NCBI GenBank assembly: GCA_945861515.1
Contig: CAMAVA010000014.1
Location: 1-33,777, forward strand
Source: Brevundimonas vancanneytii
GTDB taxonomy: Bacteria; Pseudomonadota; Alphaproteobacteria; Caulobacterales; Caulobacteraceae
DNA: 33,777 nucleotides
Direction of reading: 5' to 3'
The notes under the pieces were generated by a model. That model was given only the letters and a program-made list of their open reading frames with translations. It was not told where the DNA came from and searched no databases. The position numbers and the translations under genes are program-made. Positions 1 to 9,400 of the stretch are shown here, piece by piece; within the stretch, counting starts at the first letter, position 1, and every line of letters starts with the position of its first letter.

Positions 1-543
1 CGGTTCGTCCGCAGCGCCGGAAAAACGCCCCTTCAAACCCTGCTCAGTGACATGACGCAGTCGATCTATGCCGAGTTTCGGTATGGGGCCCGCCTGGAAA
101 TCGGCACCCAGACTCCCCTGCAGACCCTGAGCCTGGGAACCGGCAGCTGCCGCGACTATGCGGTGTTGATGATGGACGCGGTCCGAAGCCTGGGGCTCGC
201 GGCTCGGTTCGTGTCGGGCTACATCTACAGTCCCTATTCCGGCCCCAACACGGTCGGCCGGGTCGGGGGCGGGCATACCCATGCCTGGGTTCGGGTCTAC
301 CTCCCGGCCTGCGGCTGGGTCGAGTTTGATCCGACCAATGGCATCGTCGGCAATGCAGACCTGGTTCGGGTCGCCGTCGCCAGGGATCCGCGACAAGCAG
401 TTCCGCTCCATGGAACCTGGGACGGTGAAGCCAGCGACTTCGTCGGCATGGACGTGGAAGTCCATGTCGCAACCGAAACCGATGATCTCCCGCCCCGGCA
501 ACACGCAATCGGCGTTTGGCCGGATCGCCTTGAAGGGGTATGA
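1..543 (+). CDS. Transglutaminase-like cysteine protease-fold protein, 5' end outside window
   Basis: The reading frame is open from base 1, so the start lies upstream; the ATG at 52 is probably internal. The visible part is the C-terminal half of a transglutaminase-like (TGc) domain. The likely catalytic Cys is in GSCRDYA (codon 148-150), the His in HTHAW (codon 280-282), and the Asp in FDPTNG. All three triad positions are present, so this copy looks catalytically competent. Members of this family act as putative peptidases or amidases; the substrate is unknown. It ends 7 bp before a second transglutaminase-like gene, suggesting one transcript. Family assignment is confident, function is not. 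Confidence 0.85.
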   Translation, partial: RFVRSAGKTPLQTLLSDMTQSIYAEFRYGARLEIGTQTPLQTLSLGTGSCRDYAVLMMDAVRSLGLAARFVSGYIYSPYSGPNTVGRVGGGHTHAWVRVYLPACGWVEFDPTNGIVGNADLVRVAVARDPRQAVPLHGTWDGEASDFVGMDVEVHVATETDDLPPRQHAIGVWPDRLEGV

Positions 544-550
544 GCAGCCC

Positions 551-1363
551 ATGCGCATCAAGACCGGGTTCGAGATCACCTACGAATGTCCGGAAGACAC
601 GCCGATGCTGTTGAGCCTCAGCGTACACCCCTCCAGACGAGACGCCCTGGAAACCCCGGAGTGGCTCCAAACCAATCCGATGGTCCCGGTCCGCCAGTAT
701 CTGGATGGCTTCGGCAACATCTGCAGCCGGGTCCTGGCGCCGGCAGGGCGCTTCACCCTGTCATCGGATTTCATCGTTCGCGACAGCGGCCTGGTCGACG
801 AATACGCCCCGGACGCCCGACAGCTTGCCGTGCAGGACCTGCCGGACGAGACATTGGTCTATCTGCTCGGCAGTCGCTATTGCGAAACCGACCGGATGAG
901 CAATCTGGCCTGGCATCTCTTTCAGAACACCCCGCCCGGCTGGGCCCGGGTCCAGGCCATCTGTGACTACGTCCACAACCACATCAGTTTCGACTATCAA
1001 CAAGCCAGATCGACAAAGAGCGCCCACGACGCCCATGAAGAGCGATATGGCGTCTGTCGCGACTTCGCCCATCTGGCCGTCACCCTCTGCCGGTGTATGA
1101 ACATCCCCGCGCGTTACTGCACCGGCTATCTCGGCGACATCGGCGTTCCGCTACGCTTGCCCATGGACTTCAGCGCCTGGTTCGAGGTGTATCTGGGCGA
1201 TCGCTGGTATGTCTTTGACGCCCGCAACAACCGTCCCCGCTGCTGCAGGGTCCTTATAGCGCGGGGCCGCGACGCCACGGACGTAGCCATCGCCAACACC
1301 TTTGGATCGGCGCAGCTGGTCGACTTTCAGGTCGTCAGTGAGCCGATCCCAGAGACAGCGTGA
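551..1363 (+). CDS. Transglutaminase family protein with altered catalytic His
   Basis: A 270-residue protein starting at ATG 551, giving the N-terminus MRIKTGFEITYECPEDTPML, which resembles the beta-rich N-terminal region that precedes the TGc domain in this bacterial family. The open frame extends upstream to 281, but that part overlaps the preceding gene. The nucleophile motif YGVCRDFAHLAV is present (Cys169). The usual His-Ala-Trp motif reads DFSAWFEVYL, with Ser208 where His is expected from recall of the family, followed by the Asp region WYVFDARNN. It may therefore be inactive or altered. It is co-directional with the upstream TGc gene (7-bp gap) and with the YoaK gene 15 bp downstream. 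Confidence 0.85.
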   Translation: MRIKTGFEITYECPEDTPMLLSLSVHPSRRDALETPEWLQTNPMVPVRQYLDGFGNICSRVLAPAGRFTLSSDFIVRDSGLVDEYAPDARQLAVQDLPDETLVYLLGSRYCETDRMSNLAWHLFQNTPPGWARVQAICDYVHNHISFDYQQARSTKSAHDAHEERYGVCRDFAHLAVTLCRCMNIPARYCTGYLGDIGVPLRLPMDFSAWFEVYLGDRWYVFDARNNRPRCCRVLIARGRDATDVAIANTFGSAQLVDFQVVSEPIPETA

Positions 1364-1378
1364 CCGCCGGCCGGCCCA

Positions 1379-2035
1379 TTGCACCGCTATAGCCGCCCAC
1401 TTCGGGTGGTCGCGATTCTGCTGTCGAGCCTGGCGGGGTTCGTGGACGCCCTCGCCTTCCTCCAGTTGGGCGGCTTCTTCGTCTCCTTCATGAGCGGCAA
1501 CTCCACACGCCTGGCGGTCGGGCTGGCCGAACAGAGTCGGGCGGCCTGGATCGCCGGCGGTCTGATCGCTGTTTTCGTTCTGGGCGTTGTCCTGGGATCG
1601 AGCGTCGGACGACAGGCTCGACAAGCCCGAAAGCCGGCCGTGCTGGGGTTGGTGACAACGTTGCTGTTGGGGGCGGCGCTGGTTCATGACCTGGCCGGTG
1701 ACCGTTGGGCGCTGGCCTCCAGCGGCTTCCTTGCCCTGGCCATGGGCGCCCTGAACGCCACCTTCGAGCGGGACGGCGATATCGCCATCGGGATCACCTA
1801 CATGACCGGCGCCCTGGTGAAATTCGGCCAGCGGTTTTCTGCCGCCCTGGCAGGCGGGGATCGATGGGCGTGGGTCCCGTTCCTTATGCTATGGACCGGA
1901 CTTGTCGTCGGCGCCTTCCTGGGCGCTGTCGCCTTTGGCCTGCTGGGGTTCAATGCCATCTGGATCGGCGCTGCACTTGGCGGCGCCCTCACGCTTGCGA
2001 CCTTCATCATCAGTCGAAGCGGAGAAGTGACCTAG
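1379..2035 (+). CDS. YoaK/DUF1275 family membrane protein
   Basis: A 218-residue hydrophobic protein from a TTG start, MHRYSRPLRVVAILLSSLAG. It has the features of YoaK/DUF1275: an early helix with GFVDALAFLQLGGFFVSFMSGNSTRL, and further membrane segments around 60-80, 90-115, 125-145, 160-185 and 190-212. The family consists of small integral inner-membrane proteins of unknown transport or signalling role. The gene follows the transglutaminase pair by 15 bp and may share its transcript. Its TAG stop overlaps the TAG stop of the convergent SDR gene within the palindrome CTAG (2032-2035). The start is uncertain because no clear ATG or strong ribosome-binding site precedes it. Confidence 0.82.
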   Translation: MHRYSRPLRVVAILLSSLAGFVDALAFLQLGGFFVSFMSGNSTRLAVGLAEQSRAAWIAGGLIAVFVLGVVLGSSVGRQARQARKPAVLGLVTTLLLGAALVHDLAGDRWALASSGFLALAMGALNATFERDGDIAIGITYMTGALVKFGQRFSAALAGGDRWAWVPFLMLWTGLVVGAFLGAVAFGLLGFNAIWIGAALGGALTLATFIISRSGEVT

Positions 2036-2808
2036 TCCACAGCCACCGTGTAGTTGAGGGCCAGCCGTCCGCCGTCGGGATACAGCGTCTGCCCCGTGAA
2101 GTAGCTGGCGTCCTCACTGGCCAGGAATACGGCCACCCTGCCGATCTCGTCTGGCTCGCCAAACCTCTTGAGTGGCGTGCGGGAAAGGATACCCCGGGCG
2201 GCATCCGGGGTGGTCATGACCCCTTTCAGGATGTCCGTGGCGATGGTCCCTGGCCCGATGGCGTTGACCCGGATTCTGTGAGGCGCAAGTCCCAGGGCCA
2301 TCGCCCGGGTGAGCTGGTTCATGGCGCCCTTCGACGTCACGTAGGCCAGCTGGGTCGGTATCGCCATGACGGCGTTGATCGAGCTCATATTGATGATCGA
2401 GCCCTGCAGATTCGACGCGACCATCGCCTGGGCAACCGCCTGGCCGATCACGAAGGCGGCGCGCAGATTGACCGACAGCACCCGGTCAAAATCCTCCAGC
2501 CTGGCCGTCAGGATGTCGCCCGCGGCCAGGATCCCGGCATTGTTCAGCAGAAGGTCTATCGGCCCGATCAAAACCGCCGCCTGATCCACGGCCTGTCTGG
2601 CGGCAGAAGCGTCGGAAACGTCGCAGACCAGTCCAACCACATGCTGACCGGTCTCCAAGGCAATGGCTGCGGCGGCCGCTTCCACCCCTTCAGCGTCGAT
2701 ATCCATCAGCACCACATCGGCGCCGGCCCGGGCGAATGCCAGGGCGCAAGCCTGGCCGATGCCATGGGCCGCTCCCGTGACCAGGGCCTTGCGACCGGAA
2801 AGCTTCAT
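2032..2808 (-). CDS. SDR family NAD(P)-dependent oxidoreductase
   Basis: A classical short-chain dehydrogenase of 258 residues. The N-terminal nucleotide-binding motif is TGAAHGIG, followed by NNAGIL, the catalytic Ser in MSSINAVMA, and YVTSKGA carrying Tyr and Lys. The C-terminus has the usual FTGQTLYPDGG sequence. ATG 2808 overlaps the stop of the upstream VOC gene (TGATG); a GTG at 2811 is an alternative start. It is the last gene of the kynB-kynU-VOC-SDR run, so it may act on a tryptophan or kynurenine-derived compound. That is context only; SDR substrate cannot be read from these motifs. Confidence 0.9.
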   Translation of the reverse strand: MKLSGRKALVTGAAHGIGQACALAFARAGADVVLMDIDAEGVEAAAAAIALETGQHVVGLVCDVSDASAARQAVDQAAVLIGPIDLLLNNAGILAAGDILTARLEDFDRVLSVNLRAAFVIGQAVAQAMVASNLQGSIINMSSINAVMAIPTQLAYVTSKGAMNQLTRAMALGLAPHRIRVNAIGPGTIATDILKGVMTTPDAARGILSRTPLKRFGEPDEIGRVAVFLASEDASYFTGQTLYPDGGRLALNYTVAVD

Positions 2809-3248
2809 CACCAGACCCCGACATTGGGCATGGACGCCCAGGGCTCGGCAGGCGCCAGGGATGCCCCCTTCTGAAGCAACTCGATGGAGATGCCATCCGG
2901 AGATCGGACGAAAGCCATGTGGCCGTCCCGCGGCGGCCGATTGATGGTCACGCCGCCGTCCATCAGTTTCTGGCAGGCCGCATAGATGTCATCCACCGCA
3001 TAGGCCAGATGTCCGAAATTGCGGCCGCCCGTATAGGCTTCAGGATCCCAGTTATGGGTCAGCTCGACCATGGGCCCCTTTCGATCTCGGGCCAGGTCCA
3101 GGTCAGCAGGGGCAGCCAGGAACACCAGCGTGAAACGGCCGCCGGCATTGTCGTAGCGGGACACCTCGGCCAGCCCCAGTTTGCCGCAGTAGAAATCAAG
3201 GGCGGCCTCAAGGTCTGCGACCCGAACCATGGTGTGAAGATATTGCAT
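2808..3248 (-). CDS. VOC-fold protein, lactoylglutathione lyase-like
   Basis: A 146-residue vicinal oxygen chelate protein. The N-terminus, LHTMVRVADLEAALDFYCGK, and the later NFGHLAYAVDDIYA and SPDGISIELLQKG segments match the two beta-alpha-beta-beta-beta modules of glyoxalase I, with plausible metal ligands His5, Glu in MVELTHN, His in FGHLAYAV and Glu in ISIELL. Glyoxalase I isomerises the hemithioacetal of methylglyoxal and glutathione, but VOC proteins also include dioxygenases and other lyases. A good ribosome-binding site (AAGGA) precedes ATG 3248. It sits 12 bp after kynU and overlaps the SDR start, so a role in the kynurenine operon is possible. Confidence 0.87.
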   Translation of the reverse strand: MQYLHTMVRVADLEAALDFYCGKLGLAEVSRYDNAGGRFTLVFLAAPADLDLARDRKGPMVELTHNWDPEAYTGGRNFGHLAYAVDDIYAACQKLMDGGVTINRPPRDGHMAFVRSPDGISIELLQKGASLAPAEPWASMPNVGVW

Positions 3249-3260
3249 GAAACAGTCCTT

Positions 3261-4496
3261 TCAGGTCACCGCGGCGCGGCGACGGTAGTCTGGATGATCA
3301 TAGCGCCCGCTGGACACCACTTCGCCGAGGATATGGGCGGCCCGCGCGGTTTCGGCAAAACTCAGAGGCAGCGGGGAGAAGCCAAATCGCAGGATGTCGG
3401 GATCGCGGAAGTCGCCGATCACGTTACGCGCAATCAGGGCCTGGACGATCGCATACCCGTCCGGATGACGAAAACTGACATGTCCTCCCCGGCTCAAGGC
3501 GTCACGCGGGGTCGCAAGCTCCAGCAACCCGGCCGCTGGACCCGTCTCGACGAGCGAGATAAAGAGTTCGGTCAAGGTGGCCGCCTTGGCCCGAATGGCG
3601 GACATGCCGGCCCGGGCGGACAGTTTCACGCCGCATTCCAGGGCGCAGACTCCAAGCACCGGCGGAGTGCCACAGGCAAATCGGGCGATACCCCCTGCCG
3701 GACTGTAGCGATCATCGAATTGGAACGGTGCCGCGTGCCCCATCCAGCCCGAAAGGGGAGAAACCAGTTTGTCCTGATGGCGACGAGCGACAAACAGGAA
3801 GGCAGGGGCGCCCGGACCGCCATTGAGATACTTGTAGCCGCAGCCGACCGCCAGATCCGCATTGCAGTCGTTCAGGTCCACTTCCAGCACGCCAACGCTG
3901 TGACTCAGGTCCCAGATCACCAGGGCCCCGACAGCGTGGGCGGCGGCGGTGAGGCGCTTCATGTCCCGGATGGCGGCGGTCTTGTAGTGGGCATGACACA
4001 GGACCAGCACGGCCACTTCGGGCGACAGGGCCGATTCAATCTCGTCCGAGGGACGCAGGTCCAACCGACGTCCGTCGCCAAGCGTGCGAATGGCGCCCTC
4101 GAGCATGTAGAGGTCAGTGGGAAAATCGCCCGGCTCAGACAGAACGACCTTGCGGTCCGGCAGAGCCTGCATGGCTGCGACCGCGAGCTTGTAGATATTG
4201 GCGGAGGTCGAATCCGCCACAATCACCTCACCCGGGGCGGCGCCCACAAGCCCCGCAATCTGGTCACCAACCCGGCGCGGGGCGCCAAACCAGTCGTGGT
4301 CATTCCAGCCCCGGATCAGGCTTTGTCCCCACTCCTGTTCCACCACCTGGGCCAGGCGGGAACGGGCCGCGACTGTCAGGGGCCCCAGGGAGTTGCCGTC
4401 AAGATAGATCAGTCCCTCAGGCAGGCAGAATTCCTCGCGAAATCCCTTCAGGGCATCTCCGGCGTCGAGGGCCGTCACGTCGGCGTCGATCATCAT
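3261..4496 (-). CDS. kynU: Kynureninase
   Basis: A 411-residue PLP-dependent fold-type I enzyme that cleaves L-kynurenine to anthranilate and L-alanine (or 3-hydroxykynurenine to 3-hydroxyanthranilate). Diagnostic segments are LIYLDGNSLGPL near residue 30, the Asp in VIWDLSHSVG (about 195), and the PLP lysine in GCGYKYLNGGPGAP (Lys222). The C-terminus LRFGFSPLPLSFAE is typical of the family, as is the length. The ATG at 4496 overlaps the stop of kynB by 4 bp (ATGA), so KynB and KynU are translationally coupled and act in consecutive steps of tryptophan degradation. A tryptophan 2,3-dioxygenase gene is not in the window. Confidence 0.96.
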   Translation of the reverse strand: MMIDADVTALDAGDALKGFREEFCLPEGLIYLDGNSLGPLTVAARSRLAQVVEQEWGQSLIRGWNDHDWFGAPRRVGDQIAGLVGAAPGEVIVADSTSANIYKLAVAAMQALPDRKVVLSEPGDFPTDLYMLEGAIRTLGDGRRLDLRPSDEIESALSPEVAVLVLCHAHYKTAAIRDMKRLTAAAHAVGALVIWDLSHSVGVLEVDLNDCNADLAVGCGYKYLNGGPGAPAFLFVARRHQDKLVSPLSGWMGHAAPFQFDDRYSPAGGIARFACGTPPVLGVCALECGVKLSARAGMSAIRAKAATLTELFISLVETGPAAGLLELATPRDALSRGGHVSFRHPDGYAIVQALIARNVIGDFRDPDILRFGFSPLPLSFAETARAAHILGEVVSSGRYDHPDYRRRAAVT

Positions 4497-5125
4497 TCCA
4501 GTTCCCGCAGCACGGCGCGCACCGGCGCCGCATCCAGCCCGGCAAGCGGCAGTGGCAGAGCGATGAGTTCGTAGTCGCCCGGCGGTGGGTCGCTCAGCAT
4601 CAGCCCCTCAAGGATTGCCATGCCACGCTCTGCGACCATCCGGTGGGCTTCCATGGATTTTGAAGATTCGGGATCCAGCGAGGCTGTATCAACGCCGATT
4701 AACCGCACGAAATGGTCAGACAACAAGGCGATCGACTCGGCCGCAACCGGCTTGAAATGGCTATCCCAGTCGTTAAGCGGAAAAGTCTCATAGGTTCGCA
4801 GGAGGACCCTCGGCGGCAGATCGACCAGCCAGGGCGAGAGATCAACGGGCTCGATCCGAGGCCCGGCGCTGCGCAGGTCGATCAGACGACAGGGCCCCAG
4901 ATAGACTTCAAGATCGACAGCCTCGATCGACCGCCCGCCCTCCACATAGTGAAGGGGTGCGTCCGCGTGGGTGCCGGCGTGAACCGACTGGCTGAAGCGG
5001 CCCACATTGACCGGACAGTCCGGCCCCATGGTCCAGACCCGCGACTGCTCGAACGGCGTGTCTCCAGGCCAGGTCGGCATGCCGGGTCTGAGAGGCTGCG
5101 TGATGTCCCAGAGTCGACCGGTCAT
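4493..5125 (-). CDS. kynB: Arylformamidase (kynurenine formamidase), cyclase family
   Basis: A 210-residue metal-dependent hydrolase converting N-formyl-L-kynurenine to kynurenine and formate. It starts WDITQPLRPGMPTWPGDTPF and carries the cyclase-family metal motif HAGTHADAPLHY, the segment LRTYETF and a Glu-rich His region near HRMVAERG. The ATG at 5125 gives the usual family length (about 209). An upstream GTG at 5188 would add 21 residues lacking similarity to the family. It is the first gene of the leftward kyn operon and overlaps kynU by 4 bp. Regulation is probably from the 222-bp divergent region shared with the RND efflux genes. Confidence 0.93.
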   Translation of the reverse strand: MTGRLWDITQPLRPGMPTWPGDTPFEQSRVWTMGPDCPVNVGRFSQSVHAGTHADAPLHYVEGGRSIEAVDLEVYLGPCRLIDLRSAGPRIEPVDLSPWLVDLPPRVLLRTYETFPLNDWDSHFKPVAAESIALLSDHFVRLIGVDTASLDPESSKSMEAHRMVAERGMAILEGLMLSDPPPGDYELIALPLPLAGLDAAPVRAVLRELE

Positions 5126-5347
5126 TTGCTGCTTATCGACTGCATCTGATGCCAAGAAAAGGGGCAAGGATCGACTCGCCCCTGTCACCGCGTCGCGACA
5201 TGCGCGCAGTTGTTCCCCATTCTTTCCCCAATTTCATTTGCCGCGAAGCCAGAGCGCCGCCATATCAGAACAGTGTTCAGATCAGGATCCCGGGGGGCGG
5301 GGCGCAGTCAGCGCATCGGCCGGGCGACGCCGAAGGCCAATTCGACC
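5126..5347 (-). promoter_or_regulatory. Divergent intergenic region between kynB and the RND efflux operon
   Basis: This 222-bp non-coding stretch must contain the promoter of the leftward kyn operon and that of the rightward efflux operon, since both first genes start at its edges. I cannot place confident -35/-10 elements. The clearest local symmetry is an 11-bp palindrome at 5268-5278. No regulator gene lies next to it. Confidence 0.5.
5266..5280. promoter_or_regulatory. Candidate operator palindrome
   Basis: CAGAACAGTGTTCAG contains a perfect GAACA-G-TGTTC palindrome, with flanking C/G also symmetric and only the A/A pair breaking the dyad. It is 68 bp upstream of the RND adaptor start and within the region shared with kynB. 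A dimeric repressor could bind here, but the regulator is not identifiable and the site could be chance. Confidence 0.3.
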
Positions 5348-6442
5348 ATGAAGATCAAGACCTCATACCTTGTCGCCGGGGGCTTCCTTGGCTCGGTCGT
5401 CATGTTGTTTGTCATAAGCGGACTTTTCGAAGCCTTGGGCGGCGGCGACGACAAGGCCAAGGCCGCCGCACGGGCAAAGGCGGAAGCCAAGCCCGCGGCG
5501 CCGCTGGTTACCACGGCGACCATCGTCGCCCAGATGCGTCCTGCGGCGATCATTCTGCGCGGCCGAACCGAATCTGCCCGCACCGTGATTGTCCGGGCCG
5601 AAACGGCCGGCCCGGTTACCGCGACCCCGGCTGCCGAAGGAGGTTTCGTCCAGAAGGGCGCCGTCCTTTGCCGCCTCTCGGTCGATGCTCGCCAGGCCAC
5701 CCTCGACCAGGCCCGCGCAAACCTGCGGTCGCGGCAGCTTCAGCGGGAGGCCTCGGCCCGGCTGGCGGAACAGGGCTTCCGCTCCCAAACTCAAGTTCTT
5801 CAGGACCAGGCAAATCTTGATGCCGCCCAGGCCGCGGTCCGCCAGGCCGAAGTCACCCTCGAGCAGGTCAATGTTCGTGCGCCATTCAGCGGTGTCTTTG
5901 ATCGTCGGGACGCAGAGGTCGGGACCTATCTCTCTCCGGGCGGCGCCTGTGGAACCCTTATCGAGCTGGACCCCCTGGTCATCGTCGCCGATCTCGCCGA
6001 AAATCAGATTGGCCAGGTCGCCGTAAGGGACAACGCCCAGGCCGTGCTCAATTCAGGAGAAACCCTGTCGGGCCGCGTTCGACTTGTGGCCCGTGACGCT
6101 GATCCGCAGACACGAACCTACAGGGTCGAGGTCGTGGCCAGAAACCCGGGCGCCCGGGCCCGCTCCGGTCTGTCAGCCGACATCCGCATCTCGACCGGCG
6201 TAATCCCGGCTCACCAGATTCCGTCTTCGGCCCTCGTCCTGGGATCCGACGGCAAACAGGGCGTCCGCTATTTGGACAATGGCGCCCGGGTCGCCTTCGC
6301 CCCGGTGACGATTATCGACGAAACGCCGGAAGGCATCTGGGTGACCGGCCTGGCCGGAACGGTCCAGCTGATCACGGTCGGCCAGTCCTACGTCACCGAA
6401 GGACAGTCGGTCCGCACCAGCAAGTCGGCAGGAGGCCAGTAG
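5348..6442 (+). CDS. RND efflux periplasmic adaptor (membrane fusion protein)
   Basis: A 364-residue HlyD/AcrA-like protein. It starts MKIKTSYLVAGGFLGSVVML, a single N-terminal membrane anchor (about 7-27), then an Ala/Lys-rich linker, a barrel-sandwich segment around GFVQKGAVLCRLSVDARQAT, an alpha-hairpin of roughly 50 residues with heptad-like Ala/Gln/Leu content, and the returning VNVRAPFSGVFDRRDAEVGT segment. This part bridges the inner-membrane pump to an outer-membrane channel, which is not encoded here and is presumably a TolC homologue elsewhere. It is 3 bp upstream of the pump gene. The ATG at 5348 is chosen because it precedes the membrane anchor directly. Confidence 0.93.
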   Translation: MKIKTSYLVAGGFLGSVVMLFVISGLFEALGGGDDKAKAAARAKAEAKPAAPLVTTATIVAQMRPAAIILRGRTESARTVIVRAETAGPVTATPAAEGGFVQKGAVLCRLSVDARQATLDQARANLRSRQLQREASARLAEQGFRSQTQVLQDQANLDAAQAAVRQAEVTLEQVNVRAPFSGVFDRRDAEVGTYLSPGGACGTLIELDPLVIVADLAENQIGQVAVRDNAQAVLNSGETLSGRVRLVARDADPQTRTYRVEVVARNPGARARSGLSADIRISTGVIPAHQIPSSALVLGSDGKQGVRYLDNGARVAFAPVTIIDETPEGIWVTGLAGTVQLITVGQSYVTEGQSVRTSKSAGGQ

Positions 6443-6445
6443 CCC

Positions 6446-9400
6446 ATGATCTCCGCATTGATCCACGAGGCCATACGGCGGCGCAAGGTGGTCCTGGGCG
6501 TCGCCGTGGTGGCGTCACTGTTTGGCCTACTGACCTATCTCAATCTGCCAAGGGAATCCTCTCCGGACATTCCGGTGCCCTTTGTCAGTATCACGGTTCC
6601 CTATCCGGGCGTTTCGCCGGAAGACGCCGAGCGTCTGTTGGTGCGGCCGCTCGAAACAGAACTCCAGTCCCTGGAGGGCCTCAAGGAGATGAACGCGGTG
6701 GCGGCCCAGAACGCCGCCCTGGTCTATCTGGAATTCGAGGTCAATTTCGACAAGGACAAGGTCCTGGAAGACGTCCGGGCCAAGGTGGACCTAGCCAGGG
6801 GGCGTTTTCCGCCTGACGCCGAAGAACCGGTGATCAGCGAGAACAATGTCAATGACGACCCCTTCATCGGCATCATGCTGTTTGGCGCGGCGCCCGAGCG
6901 CAGCCTCTTCAAGACCTCACAGGCCCTGCAGGACAGGCTGGAAGCCCTTCCCGGCGTCCTGCGCACGGAACTTGGCGGCGGCCGCGAAGAGGTCCTCGAG
7001 GTTACCATCGATCCCACCCGGATGCAGGCAGCGAATGTCAGCGCCAGCGAACTGGCCCAGGTCATCGGCCGCAATAACCAGTTGATCCCGGCTGGCAATC
7101 TTCGGACCGCCGAGACGGAATTTGCCGTCAAGGTGCCGGGGGTGGTGGAAAACCCGCAGGACATTCTGGCCCTGCCGATCAAGCGCAATGGCGATCGCCT
7201 GATCACCATAGGCGACATCGGCGATGTAAGGCGGACCTTCAAGGAACCGCGCCGCATCACCCGTTTCAACGGTCAACCGACCTTTTCCATCGATGTGGTC
7301 AAGCGGTCCGGCGCCAATATCCTGGACAGCGTCAAGCAGGTACGGGCGGCTGTCGCCGAAGAGCAGAAGCGGTGGCCTGACACGATCCAGGTCGCCTACA
7401 CCTTCGACGAAAGCGAATTCATCGAACGCAGCCTGACAATTCTGGAAAGCGGACTGATCATCGCCACCATCCTGGTGATGACCATCATTGTCGGCAGTCT
7501 GGGCGTGCGCCAGGGCATCATGGTCGGGGTTTCCATTCCCGTCTGTTTCATGATCGGCTTCCTGCTGCTTCAGGCCTTCGGCCTTACCTTGAACCAGATG
7601 GTGATGTTCGGGCTGGTCCTGGCAGTCGGCATCCTTGTCGATGGTGGCATCGTGGTCGTGGAGTATGCTGACCGGAAGATGGCCGAAGGCATGGACCGGG
7701 AAGAAGCTTTTGCCGCCGCAGGGACCCGGATGTTCTGGCCTGTTGTCAACGGCACCCTGACCACCCTTTGCGCCTTTGTTCCCTTCCTCTTCTGGAACAG
7801 CATCCCCGGCAAGTTCATGAGCTTCCTGCCCATCACCCTGATGATGGTGCTCGGCGCCTCGATCTTTGTGGCCCTGATCTTCACCCCGGCCTTCGGGTCC
7901 ATCTTCGGCCGCAAACAGGGGGTCGACACCGAACATCTGGAAGAGATCCAGAAGTCGGAGCATGGCGATCCGAGGGAGATGAAAGGGTTCATGGGCTGGT
8001 ACGCTCGGACCCTGTGGTCCGCCGGTCACCATCCCTTCCGCGTGACCGCCGTTGCCCTGCTGGTCATGGTGGCGATCGTCATCGCCTTCGGATCCAAGAC
8101 CCATCGCACCGAGTTTTTCCTGGACGAGGACCCGGAGTCCGCAACGGTCTGGGTAAAGGCACGGGGAAACCTGACCGCAGAGTCGTCGGACCGACTGGTC
8201 AGACAGGTGGAACAACGTCTGATCGGCCTGCAGGGCATGGAGTCCCTCTACGTCGCCTCCGGCAAGTTCAGCGGCGGTGGGCGTAGTTCTCCTCCCGCAG
8301 ACGCCGTCGGCCGTATCCAGGTCGAGTTCCAGGACTTCGAGGATCGCAAGGCCCTGGGACTGCGCGGCAAGGACATTACTGCAGACATTCGTGAACGCGT
8401 CGCAGACGTGCCAGGCGTCCTGACCGAGGTGCGCCTTCCCCAGGGCGGACCGCCGCAAGGCAAGGACGTCCAGGTCGAGCTTCGCGGCGCCGATCCTGCC
8501 GCGCTCGACCGGGCAGCAGACCTCATCAAGGCCAGGCTCGCCAGCGATCCGCAACTCATCGAGCAAGAGGACAATCGCGCCTCTCCCGGTATCGAGTTGA
8601 ACCTCACGGTCGATCGCGAGGCCGCCGGGCGCTACGGAGTCGATGTCCTGTCCGTCGGACAGGCGATCCAGTTCGTTACCACCGGGGTTCTGGCGGGACG
8701 GTTCCGTCCCGACGATGCTGAGGACGAACTGGATATCCGGGTCCGTTTCACTCCGGAAAACCGCAACTTGGCGGCCTTTGACCGACTGAAGATCACCACG
8801 CCCTTCGGTCCGGTCCCGGCAAGCTACTTCGTAAAGGAAACCCCTTCACAGCAAGTGACCAGCATCCAGCGCCGGGACGCCCAGCGGCTGATTATCCTGC
8901 AGGCCAATACCATCGAAGGTGTGGCCGCGAACCAGAAGATCGCCGAACTTCGGCCCTGGCTGGAGAAGGCCGGCATTGATCCCAATGTCCGCTGGAAGTT
9001 TACCGGGGCCGACGAGGAAGGCCAGGAGGCGGCTCAGTTCTTCATTGTCGCGATGGTCGCCACGCTGTTCATGATGGCGGTGATCCTGCTGTGGCAGTTC
9101 AACAGCTTCTACGGGATCGTCGTGACCCTGTCGGCCGTGGTTCTGTCAACAATGGGCGTGTTGCTGGGCGTGGTCGTCAATCTGGCCAACACCTTTGACT
9201 ACATCTCGGTCCTGATGCTTGGGACCGGGGTCGTGGCGCTGGCCGGGGTGGTCGTCGGCCATAACATTGTCCTTGTGGATACCTTCTATCAGCTTCGCCG
9301 TCAGGGCTATGAAGCTGATGAGGCCGCCATGCGCTCGGCCGTCCAGCGCTTCCGACCGGTCATGCTGACCACCGTCGTGACCGTGGTGGGCCTGCTGCCG

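Noticed and set aside
281-550. Upstream extension of the second transglutaminase-like gene
   Set aside because: It overlaps the first transglutaminase gene in another frame; ATG 551 begins directly at family-like sequence.
2919-4574. 551-codon open frame on the plus strand
   Set aside because: It is antisense to kynU and the VOC gene, both with clear motifs; its own product matches nothing.
6917-8566. 549-codon open frame on the minus strand
   Set aside because: It lies entirely opposite the RND pump gene; the translation is rich in His/Asp/Gly with no recognisable family, as expected for the antisense of a high-GC gene.
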